Source: Flavobacteriales bacterium (GTDB taxonomy: Bacteria; Bacteroidota; Bacteroidia; Flavobacteriales_D; Sanyastnellaceae). Taken from it: a DNA stretch of 64,000 bases. Below, piece by piece: positions 35,528 through 44,033 of the stretch. The translations under genes were made by a program, and so were the position numbers. The DNA is taken from the NCBI GenBank assembly GCA_018402085.1, contig JAGYJM010000002.1, positions 1,550,001 to 1,614,000 of the forward strand. The letters run 5' to 3'. Position 1 is the stretch's first letter; each line of letters opens with the position of its first letter. The notes under the pieces are model-generated. The model was not told the DNA's origin, did not search any database, and saw only the letters and a program-made list of their open reading frames with translations.

Positions 35528-35567
35528 CAAAGATGAATGCCAAGTCTGCAAATGCATTGCAGACTTG
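35528..35567 (-). promoter_or_regulatory. Island operator A with -7 box (helicase-retron promoter)
   Basis: Perfect palindrome CAAGTCTGCAA-N5-TTGCAGACTTG (35541-35567). Its -7 box CATCTTTG on the minus strand (35528-35535) lies 13 bp from the palindrome edge, as at the other three sites. It precedes the helicase gene by 66 bp. Confidence 0.75.
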
Positions 35568-35573
35568 ACCTTG

Positions 35574-36074
35574 TTAGTTCATTCCAAACTGCAAGTCTGC
35601 GGGAAACAAATGCTCATGCTCACAAAAGGTCTGCGGATCTACGAGCTCAACGATTTTACGCTCTTCAATGCGGATAGCAATACGAAAAAGGTGTTCATTG
35701 TCACTACTCTTGATTCCAAGCCTGGGCTGTGGCGCAGCAATCTGATCCTCAAGCGTGCGACCGATTACAAAACGAATTTCATACACAACTTCACCAGGCA
35801 AATCACTCAAGGCAAGACCAGTGTTCAAGTTAATGAGGGGCTCATCTTTTCGAAGGGCATTCAACCAACTCATGTATTGAGCTAAAAACTGTGTCTTGCC
35901 CATACCTAAGAATTTACCACCTTCATGAAGACATTCGTTAATCATGTCAGAATCACCATGCATAAGGCCAAAAAGAAGATGCTGAATCACCCTGTGATTT
36001 ATTGCTCTCTCTTCTTGAACATCAATCAATTTCTGTAGAATACCTGTGCTATTCATTCGCGATTTTATTACCAT
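35574..36074 (-). CDS. Hypothetical protein, possibly NTF2-like
   Basis: 166 residues (or 160 from the ATG at 36056). The pattern QHLLFGLMHGDSDMINECLH then EGGKFLGMGKTQFLAQYMSW and later EHLFRIAIRIEERKIVEL resembles the SnoaL/NTF2 fold, where an N-terminal helix pair is followed by strands ending in the (D/E)GKIxE turn. This is a fold-level guess without catalytic residues to check. It follows the zinc-ribbon gene with a 59-bp gap and ends 7 bp before operator A. It has no signal peptide and is probably cytoplasmic. Role in the island unknown. Confidence 0.55.
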   Translation of the reverse strand: MVIKSRMNSTGILQKLIDVQEERAINHRVIQHLLFGLMHGDSDMINECLHEGGKFLGMGKTQFLAQYMSWLNALRKDEPLINLNTGLALSDLPGEVVYEIRFVIGRTLEDQIAAPQPRLGIKSSDNEHLFRIAIRIEERKIVELVDPQTFCEHEHLFPADLQFGMN

Positions 36075-36133
36075 TCATTGTTAAGTGTAGAACCATTGAG
36101 AGATCTTTGCCGTAGTTACACGACAGGCTCAAC

Positions 36134-36280
36134 CTATATATAGCGTGCTCCCCGGCATCTGAAACAAATCCCACCTTCTAAATGCCTGTATTGAGGCAAA
36201 CGGCCTCTCCCCCCACATCGGGGGCATACCTTTTTTCTTTCTTGTACTTCTTTTTTCCTGGTCTGTCGTGAGTTGTACAT
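36134..36280 (-). CDS. Small zinc-ribbon protein
   Basis: 48 residues from the ATG at 36280. The longer frame to 36322 starts with TTG and overlaps operator C, so it is rejected; from 36280 the operator is 40 bp upstream, as at the other sites. After a basic N-terminal tail (RQTRKKEVQERKK) the protein holds CPRCGGRGRLPQYRHLEGG then CFRCRGARYI, two CxxC(G) pairs that should bind one zinc ion, as in DnaJ-type ribbons. It is likely a nucleic-acid or protein adaptor. It is first in a minus-strand unit that runs on through the NTF2-like gene. Confidence 0.6.
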   Translation of the reverse strand: MYNSRQTRKKEVQERKKVCPRCGGRGRLPQYRHLEGGICFRCRGARYI

Positions 36281-36306
36281 CGCTGCTTCGATTTTTAGAT
36301 TCAGCA

Positions 36307-36346
36307 CAAAATTGACGACCAACTGTGCAAGTAAATTGCAGAGCTG
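36307..36346 (-). promoter_or_regulatory. Island operator C with -7 box (zinc-ribbon promoter)
   Basis: Palindrome CAACTGTGCAA-N5-TTGCAGAGCTG (36320-36346) with CAATTTTG on the minus strand (36307-36314) as -7-like box, 13 bp from the palindrome. It stands 40 bp from the zinc-ribbon ATG and 77 bp before the WYL gene in the other direction. Confidence 0.65.
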
Positions 36347-36422
36347 AATTTCAACCGACTACTTCTCACCTTTGCTATGATGACTCACCGGATTCACCGA
36401 TTATTGTAATCCAATTAGACGC

Positions 36423-37460
36423 ATGACTAAGAAAGAACTGTTCCGACTGCTGAAAGTCGAATCGTTACTGAAACGCCCAGTGCAAGATGCCTTGACTAAA
36501 TCAGAATTGCTGAATGAGCTCAATGAGCAACTGCACAGAGAGAGCCTGCCGACTATTAAGGATCGTACACTCGACACGCTGTTCCGGCAAGTTGAAGAGA
36601 TATTAGGTTGTGAAGTCAGAAGTGAGCGGATCTATTCTTCCGGAAACGATCGACCACGATACATACGTTACATAGAGACGCGTAAGAGTATTACAGACGA
36701 GGTCATTACCGAAGAGCAAGAAGTCACCATCCGTGAAATCATTCAGCAATTAGACAGAATGTCCGGGAACCCCATGCTTGACGAACTGAGAGTTGTTCTT
36801 GGCCAACAAATAGAACAACGCACCACTCAAGGAAGCGATAAACTAATCGTACATTTTGACGACGAAGACACGTATCACGGGCGCAAGCACATTGCAGCAT
36901 TCTATGATGCTATTCAGAACGAATATGCTATCAGTTTCGATTATCAGCCCTTCGGTAAGGAAGCATCTACGGTTACTCTGTCGCCATATTTGCTCAAACA
37001 GTATAACAGACGATGGTTTTGTATAGGACATGTCAATGAGAGTCCGTACAAACTAACCCATTTCGCCCTTGACAGGGTGATGAGTTCACCTGTAAAAGAA
37101 GAAGAATTTAAGCACTCTTCATTCACTCGTGCAGACTGGAACCAGTACTTCCAAGACATCATCGGAGTGACCTACCCTGCGAACGCTGAACCGAAAGACA
37201 TCGTTCTTCACTTCTATGGTAAAGCCCGTTCTTACGTTTATACGAAGCCGCTTTCGGTTGCCCAGCGTCAGATCAAAGCCGAACAACTCAACAATGAGCC
37301 GATGGAAGTAACTCTCGAAGAGATTATTCCGAATTTCGAACTCAAGCAAAAAATCCTGGCATTCGGTGATGAGGTTGAGGTAGTTTCTCCGAACGAGCTC
37401 AGAGAAGAGATGAAACAGATGACCTCCCGAATGGCTAATCGCTACAAGCCACAAGTCTAA
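36423..37460 (+). CDS. WYL-domain transcriptional regulator, paralogue 1
   Basis: 345 residues. An N-terminal winged helix (MTKKELFRLLKVESLL ... LDTLFRQVEEILG, about 1-65), a WYL domain (about 140-235; FDYQPFGKEA and LSPYLLKQYNRRWFCIG), and a WCX-type C-terminal domain (about 240-345; DIVLHFYGKARSYVYTKPL). This is the CapW/BrxR-like layout, in which a dimer binds inverted repeats and responds to a ligand, often controlling defence genes. The paralogue at 49942-50982 has the same length and motifs. It is divergent from the zinc-ribbon gene with operator C between, and 12 bp from the HEPN-like membrane gene downstream. Binding to the palindromes is inferred. Confidence 0.9.
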   Translation: MTKKELFRLLKVESLLKRPVQDALTKSELLNELNEQLHRESLPTIKDRTLDTLFRQVEEILGCEVRSERIYSSGNDRPRYIRYIETRKSITDEVITEEQEVTIREIIQQLDRMSGNPMLDELRVVLGQQIEQRTTQGSDKLIVHFDDEDTYHGRKHIAAFYDAIQNEYAISFDYQPFGKEASTVTLSPYLLKQYNRRWFCIGHVNESPYKLTHFALDRVMSSPVKEEEFKHSSFTRADWNQYFQDIIGVTYPANAEPKDIVLHFYGKARSYVYTKPLSVAQRQIKAEQLNNEPMEVTLEEIIPNFELKQKILAFGDEVEVVSPNELREEMKQMTSRMANRYKPQV

Positions 37461-37472
37461 ACCGTCACAAGA

Positions 37473-38288
37473 ATGAGTGACCTCTCTTTCGAAATAGCTG
37501 AGCAGAAGTTGCAACTGCTCGCCACAGTCCTACCTGAACACCACACGGAACTTGAACAGGCAAAAAATTACCTGCGCAACGACCCCAACGCTGTTATGAT
37601 GAAACTGCGACTTGTTTTAGAGGCACTTGTCTCAGAAGTCTGGGAGCACCACAATAAAAACGCTACTACTGGTTCGCTTGCTGAGATGATGAACAATGCT
37701 TCATTCAAACAGGTTGTTGAGCGGCGCGTACACAGCAGAATGAACAGTTTACGAATCACGGGAAACCTGGCGGTTCATTCAAAGGATGTCAATTCAAGTG
37801 ATGCTCTGAGCAGTGTTGACCACCTTTTCGAAATCGTCAACTGGTACCTCCCCCGCTTCAAAAACAAGCCGCAACTGCCTGAACCCAGCGACCAGCCACA
37901 TCCATTGACTCGGTTCTTAAAAGACAGTCTTAAAGACGTTGTTTTCCTGTTCGTGATGGCAGCTAATTGGCTTTTTACATTGTTGATATGTCGATTTGCG
38001 GAGATTTTCCCGGTTTTCAAAGGTACCCCCATCAGTAAAGTATATGAAGGCCTTTTTAAAGCCGGCATGACGGTTAGAGGAGTCCGTGTTTCCGGCACTC
38101 TTTTTTCATTCAGTTATAGTCTTACTATCGTGCTCCTTTCGTTTATAGCTGCATGGTTGATCTTCAAGCGATTCAGAAGACAAAACCTCACATCCCGGAT
38201 CGTGGCCTTTCAGCTAATGTTCACCTTCTTCTTCGCTCTACAACTGCTCTTTCTGATCTTCACTGATCCCTTCGTAAATATTTTCTAG
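37473..38288 (+). CDS. DUF4145-like (HEPN-fold) membrane protein
   Basis: 271 residues. The N-terminal part (about 1-125) has the DUF4145 pattern: VMMKLRLVLEALVSEVW, then SRMNSLRITGNLAVHSKDVN with R94 and H102 bracketing GNxAVH, and DALSSVDHLFEIVNWYL. This domain also occurs at the N-terminus of type I restriction subunits and belongs to the HEPN-like helical proteins. About four membrane helices follow (DVVFLFVMAANWLFTLLI, LFSFSYSLTIVLLSFIAAW, RIVAFQLMFTFFFALQLLFL and a weaker one). A membrane effector or sensor is likely. It is in one unit with the WYL gene, 12 bp after it. Whether the R/H pair is catalytic is unclear. Confidence 0.7.
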   Translation: MSDLSFEIAEQKLQLLATVLPEHHTELEQAKNYLRNDPNAVMMKLRLVLEALVSEVWEHHNKNATTGSLAEMMNNASFKQVVERRVHSRMNSLRITGNLAVHSKDVNSSDALSSVDHLFEIVNWYLPRFKNKPQLPEPSDQPHPLTRFLKDSLKDVVFLFVMAANWLFTLLICRFAEIFPVFKGTPISKVYEGLFKAGMTVRGVRVSGTLFSFSYSLTIVLLSFIAAWLIFKRFRRQNLTSRIVAFQLMFTFFFALQLLFLIFTDPFVNIF

Positions 38289-38345
38289 CTCCGCAGACCA
38301 TTTGCAGAACAGCACTGAATTATTGCAGCATCAAACTTTACAACG

Positions 38346-39119
38346 ATGCTCAAAGCAATATTCCTCAGTCTGTTCGCTGTAACCGGATTAACTGTCCTCA
38401 TTATAGCGACTGTTTCATCAAGAAGTTTCCGCCGTATAATTTTCACGCTGGGATTGTTCGGATGCCTGGCGGCTGCAGCAGTGGTTCTCTTTGCTCCTCA
38501 CCTTCCTCGTCATGCATTGAAGGCAGCCAGGAGGTATTTCAGAAGTTCAATTCAACATAAACCTTCTCTCGAATCAGGATCGCAATGTTCATGCAACTTT
38601 CACGCTGCCAAACTTCCACGAGATCGCTACTCACTGCATCGAAGCGCTGCACAGGAGCTCACCAACAATGCATTTCTGGCAAGCGAGAGTCACAAGAAAA
38701 AGCTGAAAACCAGTGGCGAACTCAAAAGCATTCCGTCTTTCATGGGGCTACATATCCGACACTTGACACACAGTTCAGCAGACCTTCACAGGGCCGCTAT
38801 GCCCGGTTTTAAAGAACTCGTTGATCGCTTCAACAAAACATGCGCCGCAAGGGGAATCAAGAATGCCGAGTTCGTCGTCTCGTCGGTGACAAGAACAGAA
38901 GCACAGCAAAAACAAATCAGAAAACGTTACAGTCAATCGGCTACCAAGGGCACCTCTGCCCACAGCTTTGGTGCTGCCATTGACATTGTTCAGGTTAAAA
39001 GCACATCGAATTGTAGGGCTGCTCGAAAGGCCTTATTTGATGTGCTTAAAAACATGCGCGCAGAGAGAAAACTCCTTCTATGCCCTGAAAGCCGATGCAT
39101 ACACGTAACCTTTCGGTAG
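38346..39119 (+). CDS. DUF5715-like M15 metallopeptidase, membrane-anchored
   Basis: 257 residues. Two N-terminal membrane helices (about 3-22 and 31-50), a CSC-containing linker, and an M15/VanY-like peptidase domain. Motifs: SSVTRTEAQQKQIRKR (substrate-side Arg), SAHSFGAAIDIV (zinc His and Asp), and RCIHVTF (second zinc His) near the end. M15 and DUF5715 proteins cut D-amino-acid peptides of the cell wall. It follows the DUF4145-like gene by 57 bp in the same direction. A cell-wall role inside a defence island is unusual; it may be an ordinary passenger gene. Confidence 0.75.
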   Translation: MLKAIFLSLFAVTGLTVLIIATVSSRSFRRIIFTLGLFGCLAAAAVVLFAPHLPRHALKAARRYFRSSIQHKPSLESGSQCSCNFHAAKLPRDRYSLHRSAAQELTNNAFLASESHKKKLKTSGELKSIPSFMGLHIRHLTHSSADLHRAAMPGFKELVDRFNKTCAARGIKNAEFVVSSVTRTEAQQKQIRKRYSQSATKGTSAHSFGAAIDIVQVKSTSNCRAARKALFDVLKNMRAERKLLLCPESRCIHVTFR

Positions 39120-39130
39120 CAAAATGACTT

Positions 39131-39694
39131 CTAGCGTTCGCCATCAACGTTGAAAACCGGACGACCTAATCCGATGGCCAGCGTCTCCAGATAAAAACGA
39201 TCGAAAAGATGTTCGTCACCATCAAGCTCAACGTAGTTGAAATAGGTCATTTGCAGGCCTTCTGAACGAAAGTCAACGTCTTTCCTGTAGAACAAATGAT
39301 CAAAGCCGGCACGATACTGACAGGAGGTAGTTGGCTTCACTATTTTGCCCTGACCTCCGAAAGGTTCTCGACCAAGACATAAGTGCAACCTCAATCGATT
39401 ATTCAAATTCGTAGTCTTGCCAACATAGGCAAGATTCATAGATTTCTTGAGGAATGGCTCCCAAGTCTGATCTATGTCCCTTCCCCCGGGCCCTATAAGC
39501 GTGAAATCGGTTTGTAATTCAGACTTATCTACTTGTGATAAATCAATGTAAAATACATAAACGCCACCTTTGGCAGGCACGGCTGAGTAGTCAGCTCGAC
39601 CGTTATTGAACTCAAGAAGATGCGACAACTGTTGGGCCTTGGATTCATCCAGCAGAACATCAATTAAGTCTTGATTTGGAACTTTAACCTTCAT
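39131..39694 (-). CDS. GIY-YIG nuclease-like protein
   Basis: 187 residues. The GIY-YIG elements are GGVYVFYIDLSQ (first strand, near residue 43) and MNLAYVGKTTNLNNRLRLHL (second strand, catalytic Tyr and Arg), with a YLETLAIGLGRPVFN segment giving the conserved Glu and Asn. It is last in the restriction-modification unit, 18 bp downstream of hsdR. Such proteins are homing or repair nucleases, or accessory nucleases of restriction loci. The first motif has VYVFY instead of GIYxI and a long insertion before YVG, so activity is uncertain. Confidence 0.7.
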   Translation of the reverse strand: MKVKVPNQDLIDVLLDESKAQQLSHLLEFNNGRADYSAVPAKGGVYVFYIDLSQVDKSELQTDFTLIGPGGRDIDQTWEPFLKKSMNLAYVGKTTNLNNRLRLHLCLGREPFGGQGKIVKPTTSCQYRAGFDHLFYRKDVDFRSEGLQMTYFNYVELDGDEHLFDRFYLETLAIGLGRPVFNVDGER

Positions 39695-39712
39695 TTTTCA
39701 TTTTGCATTTTG

Positions 39713-42670
39713 TCACCCCCTCATCTCACGCACCATCTGCCGATACATATGATCAACTAGCATCGGAAAGACTTTTGGGTCCATTACAGCTTTGTAAAAG
39801 TCAATGCGGTCGCCGTGAAAATCAATGACGGTGTCTTTGAACACTTGCCTGAAGTGCTCTTGCTTCACGTCTTCGGTGTTTTTGCCTTTCATGACCTTGA
39901 TCACGTCATCATTCGTTGTGATGCGTTCTTGAATCATATCAAGCGTCACACGGTCTTCTTCACCGAGGTTGATGCCGAACAGCTCATTTACCTTCTCAAT
40001 AATATCTGAAAGCAGCACTTTTTCTTCTTCGCCCGCGCTCTTGCCCGCCTCTGCCGACATACCGTACACTTCACCTTGTTCATCTTCAAGGGTGAGCTTT
40101 GATTCGCCCATCATCTGAATGCGCAATGAATCAAGGTCAATCGCATCAAGGATCGATACTTTCTCATTGTCGCGCTTCGGCAGCTTTTTATTCAGAAAAC
40201 GCAATAAAATATAGGCCTTCTCCCACTTTACTTCTGCGAATGATGATATCTGTGAGATGTACGAATACAGACGGATAAACGACTGAATCTTCCCTTTGAA
40301 TTCATCCTGCTGCTCTTCATTTAGTTTCTCCTTGTAGGCATCTACAACCACATCAATCATGGCGTGAAAGCGGCTGTCTGCATCTGTGCTGCGGTAGAAC
40401 TCTTTGCAGAATTCATCAAGCTGCATTTGGGTGTAAAGGTTGTACTGCTCAATCTCGTAGAGCAAATCATACAACTTATCCGGATCCGTCTCCTCACGAA
40501 GAATCGTTGAGGTGTAATAGGGCTCAAATGACTTGATGATGTCTTCCGGCTCATTGACGAAGTCAAGAATGAAGGTGTCTGTTTTACCTGATTTTGTTCG
40601 GTTCAGACGCGAAAGCGTCTGGACGCATTGCACCCCACTCAACTTTTTGTCGATATACATCGACTGTAAGAGGGGCTCATCAAAGCCGGTCTGGAATTTG
40701 CTCGATACAATCAGGATGCGGAACCGCGGATCTTTCAAACCGTTCGGAATGCTCATACCGTCCAAACCATTCTCGCGGTTCAATGATGTTTCGGTATTCT
40801 CCCGACCGTTGTGGTCAATAGAGCCACTGAAGGCCACCAGACAGCTGTATGATAACCCACGCTCGCGCATCTGACGCACCATTTCTTCATGAAACAGCAC
40901 ACAGTGCTTGCGCGAGCGAACTACAACCATAGCCCTGGCTTTACCGTCAATTTTCCTGGAGGCATTTTTCACAAAATGATCAAGCATGATGCCCACCTTC
41001 TGACGGATGGTTTCTTCATGCGAATCAACAAAGCTGACCAGCTCGCGCTTCACTTTGCTCTCCGGCACTTCTTCATCTTCTTCTGACGTTTGAAGCACTT
41101 TGAAATACCGCTTGTAGGTGGTGTAGTTTTGAAGGACATCCAAGGTGAAGCCCTCTGCAATGGATTGCTTCATACTGTATGAATGAAAGGGTTTGAAGTG
41201 CCCGTCTTCATTCTTGCGCCCGAAGAGCTCAAGGGTCTTATTCTTGGGTGTACCTGTAAAGCCAAAAAACGAAATGTGCTCTTGTCGCCCACGTGCCTCA
41301 ATCTCCTTACGGATCATTTCTTCGAGGTCGTCTTCGTCGTCGTCGTTCTCGTTCACCGAGAGTGACTTCTTCAGGTGTTTTGAGGTTTCGCCTGATTGCG
41401 ACGAGTGTACTTCATCAATGATCACCCCAAAGGTCTGCCCTTTCAGTTCTGAAATCACCTCAGAGACAAAAGGGAACTTCTGGATGGTCGTGATAATGAT
41501 GTCTTTTCCTTTCTCCAGATACTCGCGCAGTTGCGCTGAGTTGAGGTCAACCGGATTCACCACCCCTTTGGTCTGCTCCAGCTTGGTGACGGTTTTCTGA
41601 AGCTGTTTGTCAAGCACTTTACGGTCGGTGATGACCAGTATAGTGTCGAACATGCGCTTTTTGTCTTCTTCACGCTGGTACAAAGAGGTCAGGAGGTGCG
41701 ACAACCAGCCGATTGAATACGATTTACCCGCACCGGTGGTGTGCTGAATGAGGTAGTTGTGGCCGACGCCTTCATCGCGGACGGCCGATTTAAGCTTGCG
41801 GATAACATCAAGTTGATGGTAACGCGGAAAGATCTGTACCTCATAGGGCTTCGTCTCTACCTTTTTCTTTTGTGGATTCCACTGCCGGTCTTCTTCTTCA
41901 GAGATCAGTACGAAGTTCTCAATGATGTCTAAGAGTGAATCCGGCGCAAGCACTTCGTTCCAGAGGTACTCGGTGCGGTAATCGCCTTCAACCACCGGAT
42001 TGTCTATGCCTTTGTTATAGGGTAAGAACCTGGTTTTCTGACCGCTGAGCCGGGTCGCCATGCTTACCCGGTCATTGTCAACACAAAAATGCACCAGACA
42101 ACGCTTGAAACTGAGCAACGGCTCTTTCGGGTCACGATCGCGCTTGTACTGGTTCTCTGAGTGCTTGTAGTTCTGGCCGGTGAGCTGGTTTTTCAACTCC
42201 ATCGTGACCAATGGGATGCCGTTCAGAAACAGCACCATGTCAATCGAGTTCTGGTTGCGACGCGAATAGTGCAACTGGCGGACCACCGTAAACCGGTTCT
42301 GGGCGTACAGTGCCTGGTGGTCTTGATTCATGCTCGACTTGGGCTTGAAATACAAGACGTCAAACGAGCAACCCCGCGTCTCAATACCGCCACGCAATGT
42401 ATCGATGATACCGCGCTGCTGAATGTGTTTATCAAGGGTTTTGACCAATTGGTCATCGGTGCCGGCACCAAACTGCGTCTCTAAGCGTTCGTATTCTTCA
42501 GGTTGAGTGGCTTTGATAAACCCTACAAAACTGTCGCGCAGTAAACATAAATCTTTGTCGTAGCGCGACTCGTGCTCGCGGGCATGCACAAGGGCGTCGC
42601 TATACCCGCGTGCGAGCAGTGACTGCTCAATCCATTCTTCAAAACGCAGTTCAGTGAATCGTTTAGTCAT
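39713..42670 (-). CDS. hsdR: Type I restriction enzyme, HsdR subunit
   Basis: 985 residues, usual length. N-terminal PD-(D/E)xK nuclease: SIDMVLFLNG (Asp144) and TMELKN (Glu158, Lys160). Superfamily 2 motor: Walker A TTGAGKS (311-317), IIDEVHSSQSG (DEVH 419-422, the DEAH box), FFGFTGTP (motif III), and TLSRLNR (motif VI). A helical C-terminal domain binds the methyltransferase. HsdR cuts DNA far from unmethylated sites after ATP-driven translocation. It overlaps hsdS by 8 bp in the hsdM-hsdS-hsdR order. All key residues are present, so the motor subunit itself looks intact. Confidence 0.95.
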   Translation of the reverse strand: MTKRFTELRFEEWIEQSLLARGYSDALVHAREHESRYDKDLCLLRDSFVGFIKATQPEEYERLETQFGAGTDDQLVKTLDKHIQQRGIIDTLRGGIETRGCSFDVLYFKPKSSMNQDHQALYAQNRFTVVRQLHYSRRNQNSIDMVLFLNGIPLVTMELKNQLTGQNYKHSENQYKRDRDPKEPLLSFKRCLVHFCVDNDRVSMATRLSGQKTRFLPYNKGIDNPVVEGDYRTEYLWNEVLAPDSLLDIIENFVLISEEEDRQWNPQKKKVETKPYEVQIFPRYHQLDVIRKLKSAVRDEGVGHNYLIQHTTGAGKSYSIGWLSHLLTSLYQREEDKKRMFDTILVITDRKVLDKQLQKTVTKLEQTKGVVNPVDLNSAQLREYLEKGKDIIITTIQKFPFVSEVISELKGQTFGVIIDEVHSSQSGETSKHLKKSLSVNENDDDEDDLEEMIRKEIEARGRQEHISFFGFTGTPKNKTLELFGRKNEDGHFKPFHSYSMKQSIAEGFTLDVLQNYTTYKRYFKVLQTSEEDEEVPESKVKRELVSFVDSHEETIRQKVGIMLDHFVKNASRKIDGKARAMVVVRSRKHCVLFHEEMVRQMRERGLSYSCLVAFSGSIDHNGRENTETSLNRENGLDGMSIPNGLKDPRFRILIVSSKFQTGFDEPLLQSMYIDKKLSGVQCVQTLSRLNRTKSGKTDTFILDFVNEPEDIIKSFEPYYTSTILREETDPDKLYDLLYEIEQYNLYTQMQLDEFCKEFYRSTDADSRFHAMIDVVVDAYKEKLNEEQQDEFKGKIQSFIRLYSYISQISSFAEVKWEKAYILLRFLNKKLPKRDNEKVSILDAIDLDSLRIQMMGESKLTLEDEQGEVYGMSAEAGKSAGEEEKVLLSDIIEKVNELFGINLGEEDRVTLDMIQERITTNDDVIKVMKGKNTEDVKQEHFRQVFKDTVIDFHGDRIDFYKAVMDPKVFPMLVDHMYRQMVREMRG

Positions 42671-44033
42671 CGCTGGCCACTTTTACTTTACCGGTTACCA
42701 CTTCAGAAATTAACGCCTGACGGTACTCTTTCAACAGTTCAATGCGCTTCTCTTCTGTGGCAATGGTGGTATCGATGATGGAGGTTTGCTCGTCGAGATA
42801 TTCTACAATCTGCTCCTGTTCTGCGCACTCTGGAAATGCCACAATCATTGTCAACAAATCATCCTTTGAAATATTTTTCATACTCGGACTCGTACCCGTA
42901 GAACGAGAGGAAAGTTCACTTCTAAACCTTCTCGAAATGGTCACATAGCTCAACCATTTCACACATAGATCAATGTTCTCAAAAAATTGTGTAATCCATA
43001 GTCTATCAGGCAAGTAGAGATTATCTAAATCTTCCTCCACAAAGCCATTTGAACCAACCAATTCATGTGTATTCATTCTACTAAAAATTATTGCATTTCC
43101 GACAACAGGGCATTTTACTCTGTTATACTCATTGGGAAGTATCCTCTTATTCAATTCAGGTCTGAAAAGATCTCCTAAAACACAACTTGTTTTCAAAACC
43201 CCTAATTCATGAGGTTCATTTACAGGGATATCTTCTGAATTAACAGAAGTACCAGAATCCAAGTTTTTTATTATGTGCTTGAGCTGTTTCATCACCCAAT
43301 GCCTCGGAATCTCCCCAATCCACTCAATGCCGCTGTCTTTCATTTCAACGTTGGGGTCAAGGCCTTTGGTGACGGCTTGGTTGATCAGGGCGGTGCGCTT
43401 TTCTTTGAGCAGCGCAATCTTGCGCTCGGTCTTGGCGATCAGGTCGTCAATGAGGGTGGTCTTCTCATCCAGATACGCCACAATCTGCTCCTGTTCGTGG
43501 AGGGGTGGGATAGGGAACTCTGACTTTACATATTCATCAACCTTCAGATTTGGATAGGTCGTCGCAGATACCATTCGCTCTATCCTTTGCCTAGTGAGAT
43601 TGGATTTCAGCAAGTAATATGTCAGACGTGAGAGGAAATCGTTAGTAGTTCTCACCCTTAAAAGGAAATTACTAAAACCAAATTTGCCATCATCAGTCTC
43701 ATTTATGTAGCCGCATTTGCCAGTAATGATATTTGTTGCCGAACCAGATGATTTAACCACCACGACATCTCCGACTTTGCATAGATATCTATCTTTCTCT
43801 TCTTCTGACAAGTAACGAATTGTCATCCCATCATAGTTCCATCTACCTTCGGGTGATAATTGTGCCGTAGTTGGTATCGGTATACCAAAAGCTCCTTCGA
43901 AGGGTTCATCTTCACCCCAAACTCCGCTATTCTCTATTTCAGAGATGTATTGTAATCGCTTGACAGACCAATGCCTCGGAATCTCCCCAATCCACTCAAC
44001 CCCTGAATCTTTATAATCCTCGTACCGCTCCAT
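42663..44033 (-). CDS. hsdS: Type I restriction enzyme, HsdS specificity subunit
   Basis: 456 residues with two target-recognition domains (about 10-150 and 235-390), each opened by the same phrase (DSGVEWIGEIPRHW and DSGIEWIGEIPRHW), and each followed by a conserved helical spacer (IVAYLDEKTTLIDDLIAKTE; IVEYLDEQTSIIDTTIATEE). This two-fold symmetry is the hallmark of HsdS, which reads a bipartite DNA site for HsdM and HsdR. Its start touches the hsdM stop at base 44033. The recognised sequence cannot be read from the protein. No inverted partial hsdS copies were found nearby, so there is no sign of a phase-variable shuffle. Confidence 0.95.
   Translation of the reverse strand: MERYEDYKDSGVEWIGEIPRHWSVKRLQYISEIENSGVWGEDEPFEGAFGIPIPTTAQLSPEGRWNYDGMTIRYLSEEEKDRYLCKVGDVVVVKSSGSATNIITGKCGYINETDDGKFGFSNFLLRVRTTNDFLSRLTYYLLKSNLTRQRIERMVSATTYPNLKVDEYVKSEFPIPPLHEQEQIVAYLDEKTTLIDDLIAKTERKIALLKEKRTALINQAVTKGLDPNVEMKDSGIEWIGEIPRHWVMKQLKHIIKNLDSGTSVNSEDIPVNEPHELGVLKTSCVLGDLFRPELNKRILPNEYNRVKCPVVGNAIIFSRMNTHELVGSNGFVEEDLDNLYLPDRLWITQFFENIDLCVKWLSYVTISRRFRSELSSRSTGTSPSMKNISKDDLLTMIVAFPECAEQEQIVEYLDEQTSIIDTTIATEEKRIELLKEYRQALISEVVTGKVKVASDD

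Noticed and set aside
38289-38310. GCAGACC and TTGCAGA near 38290 as an operator
   Set aside because: The two half-sites are direct, not inverted.
40604-40625. Another AAAA-type hairpin in hsdR (CAGACGC-GAAA-GCGTCTG)
   Set aside because: It encodes the helicase motif TLSRLNR, which is conserved for protein reasons, and the tag is GACG.
41150-41175. CTCTGCAA-TGGA-TTGCTTC in hsdR as a fifth operator
   Set aside because: Spacer is 4 not 5 bp, arms are short, and it lies deep in coding sequence without a -7 box.
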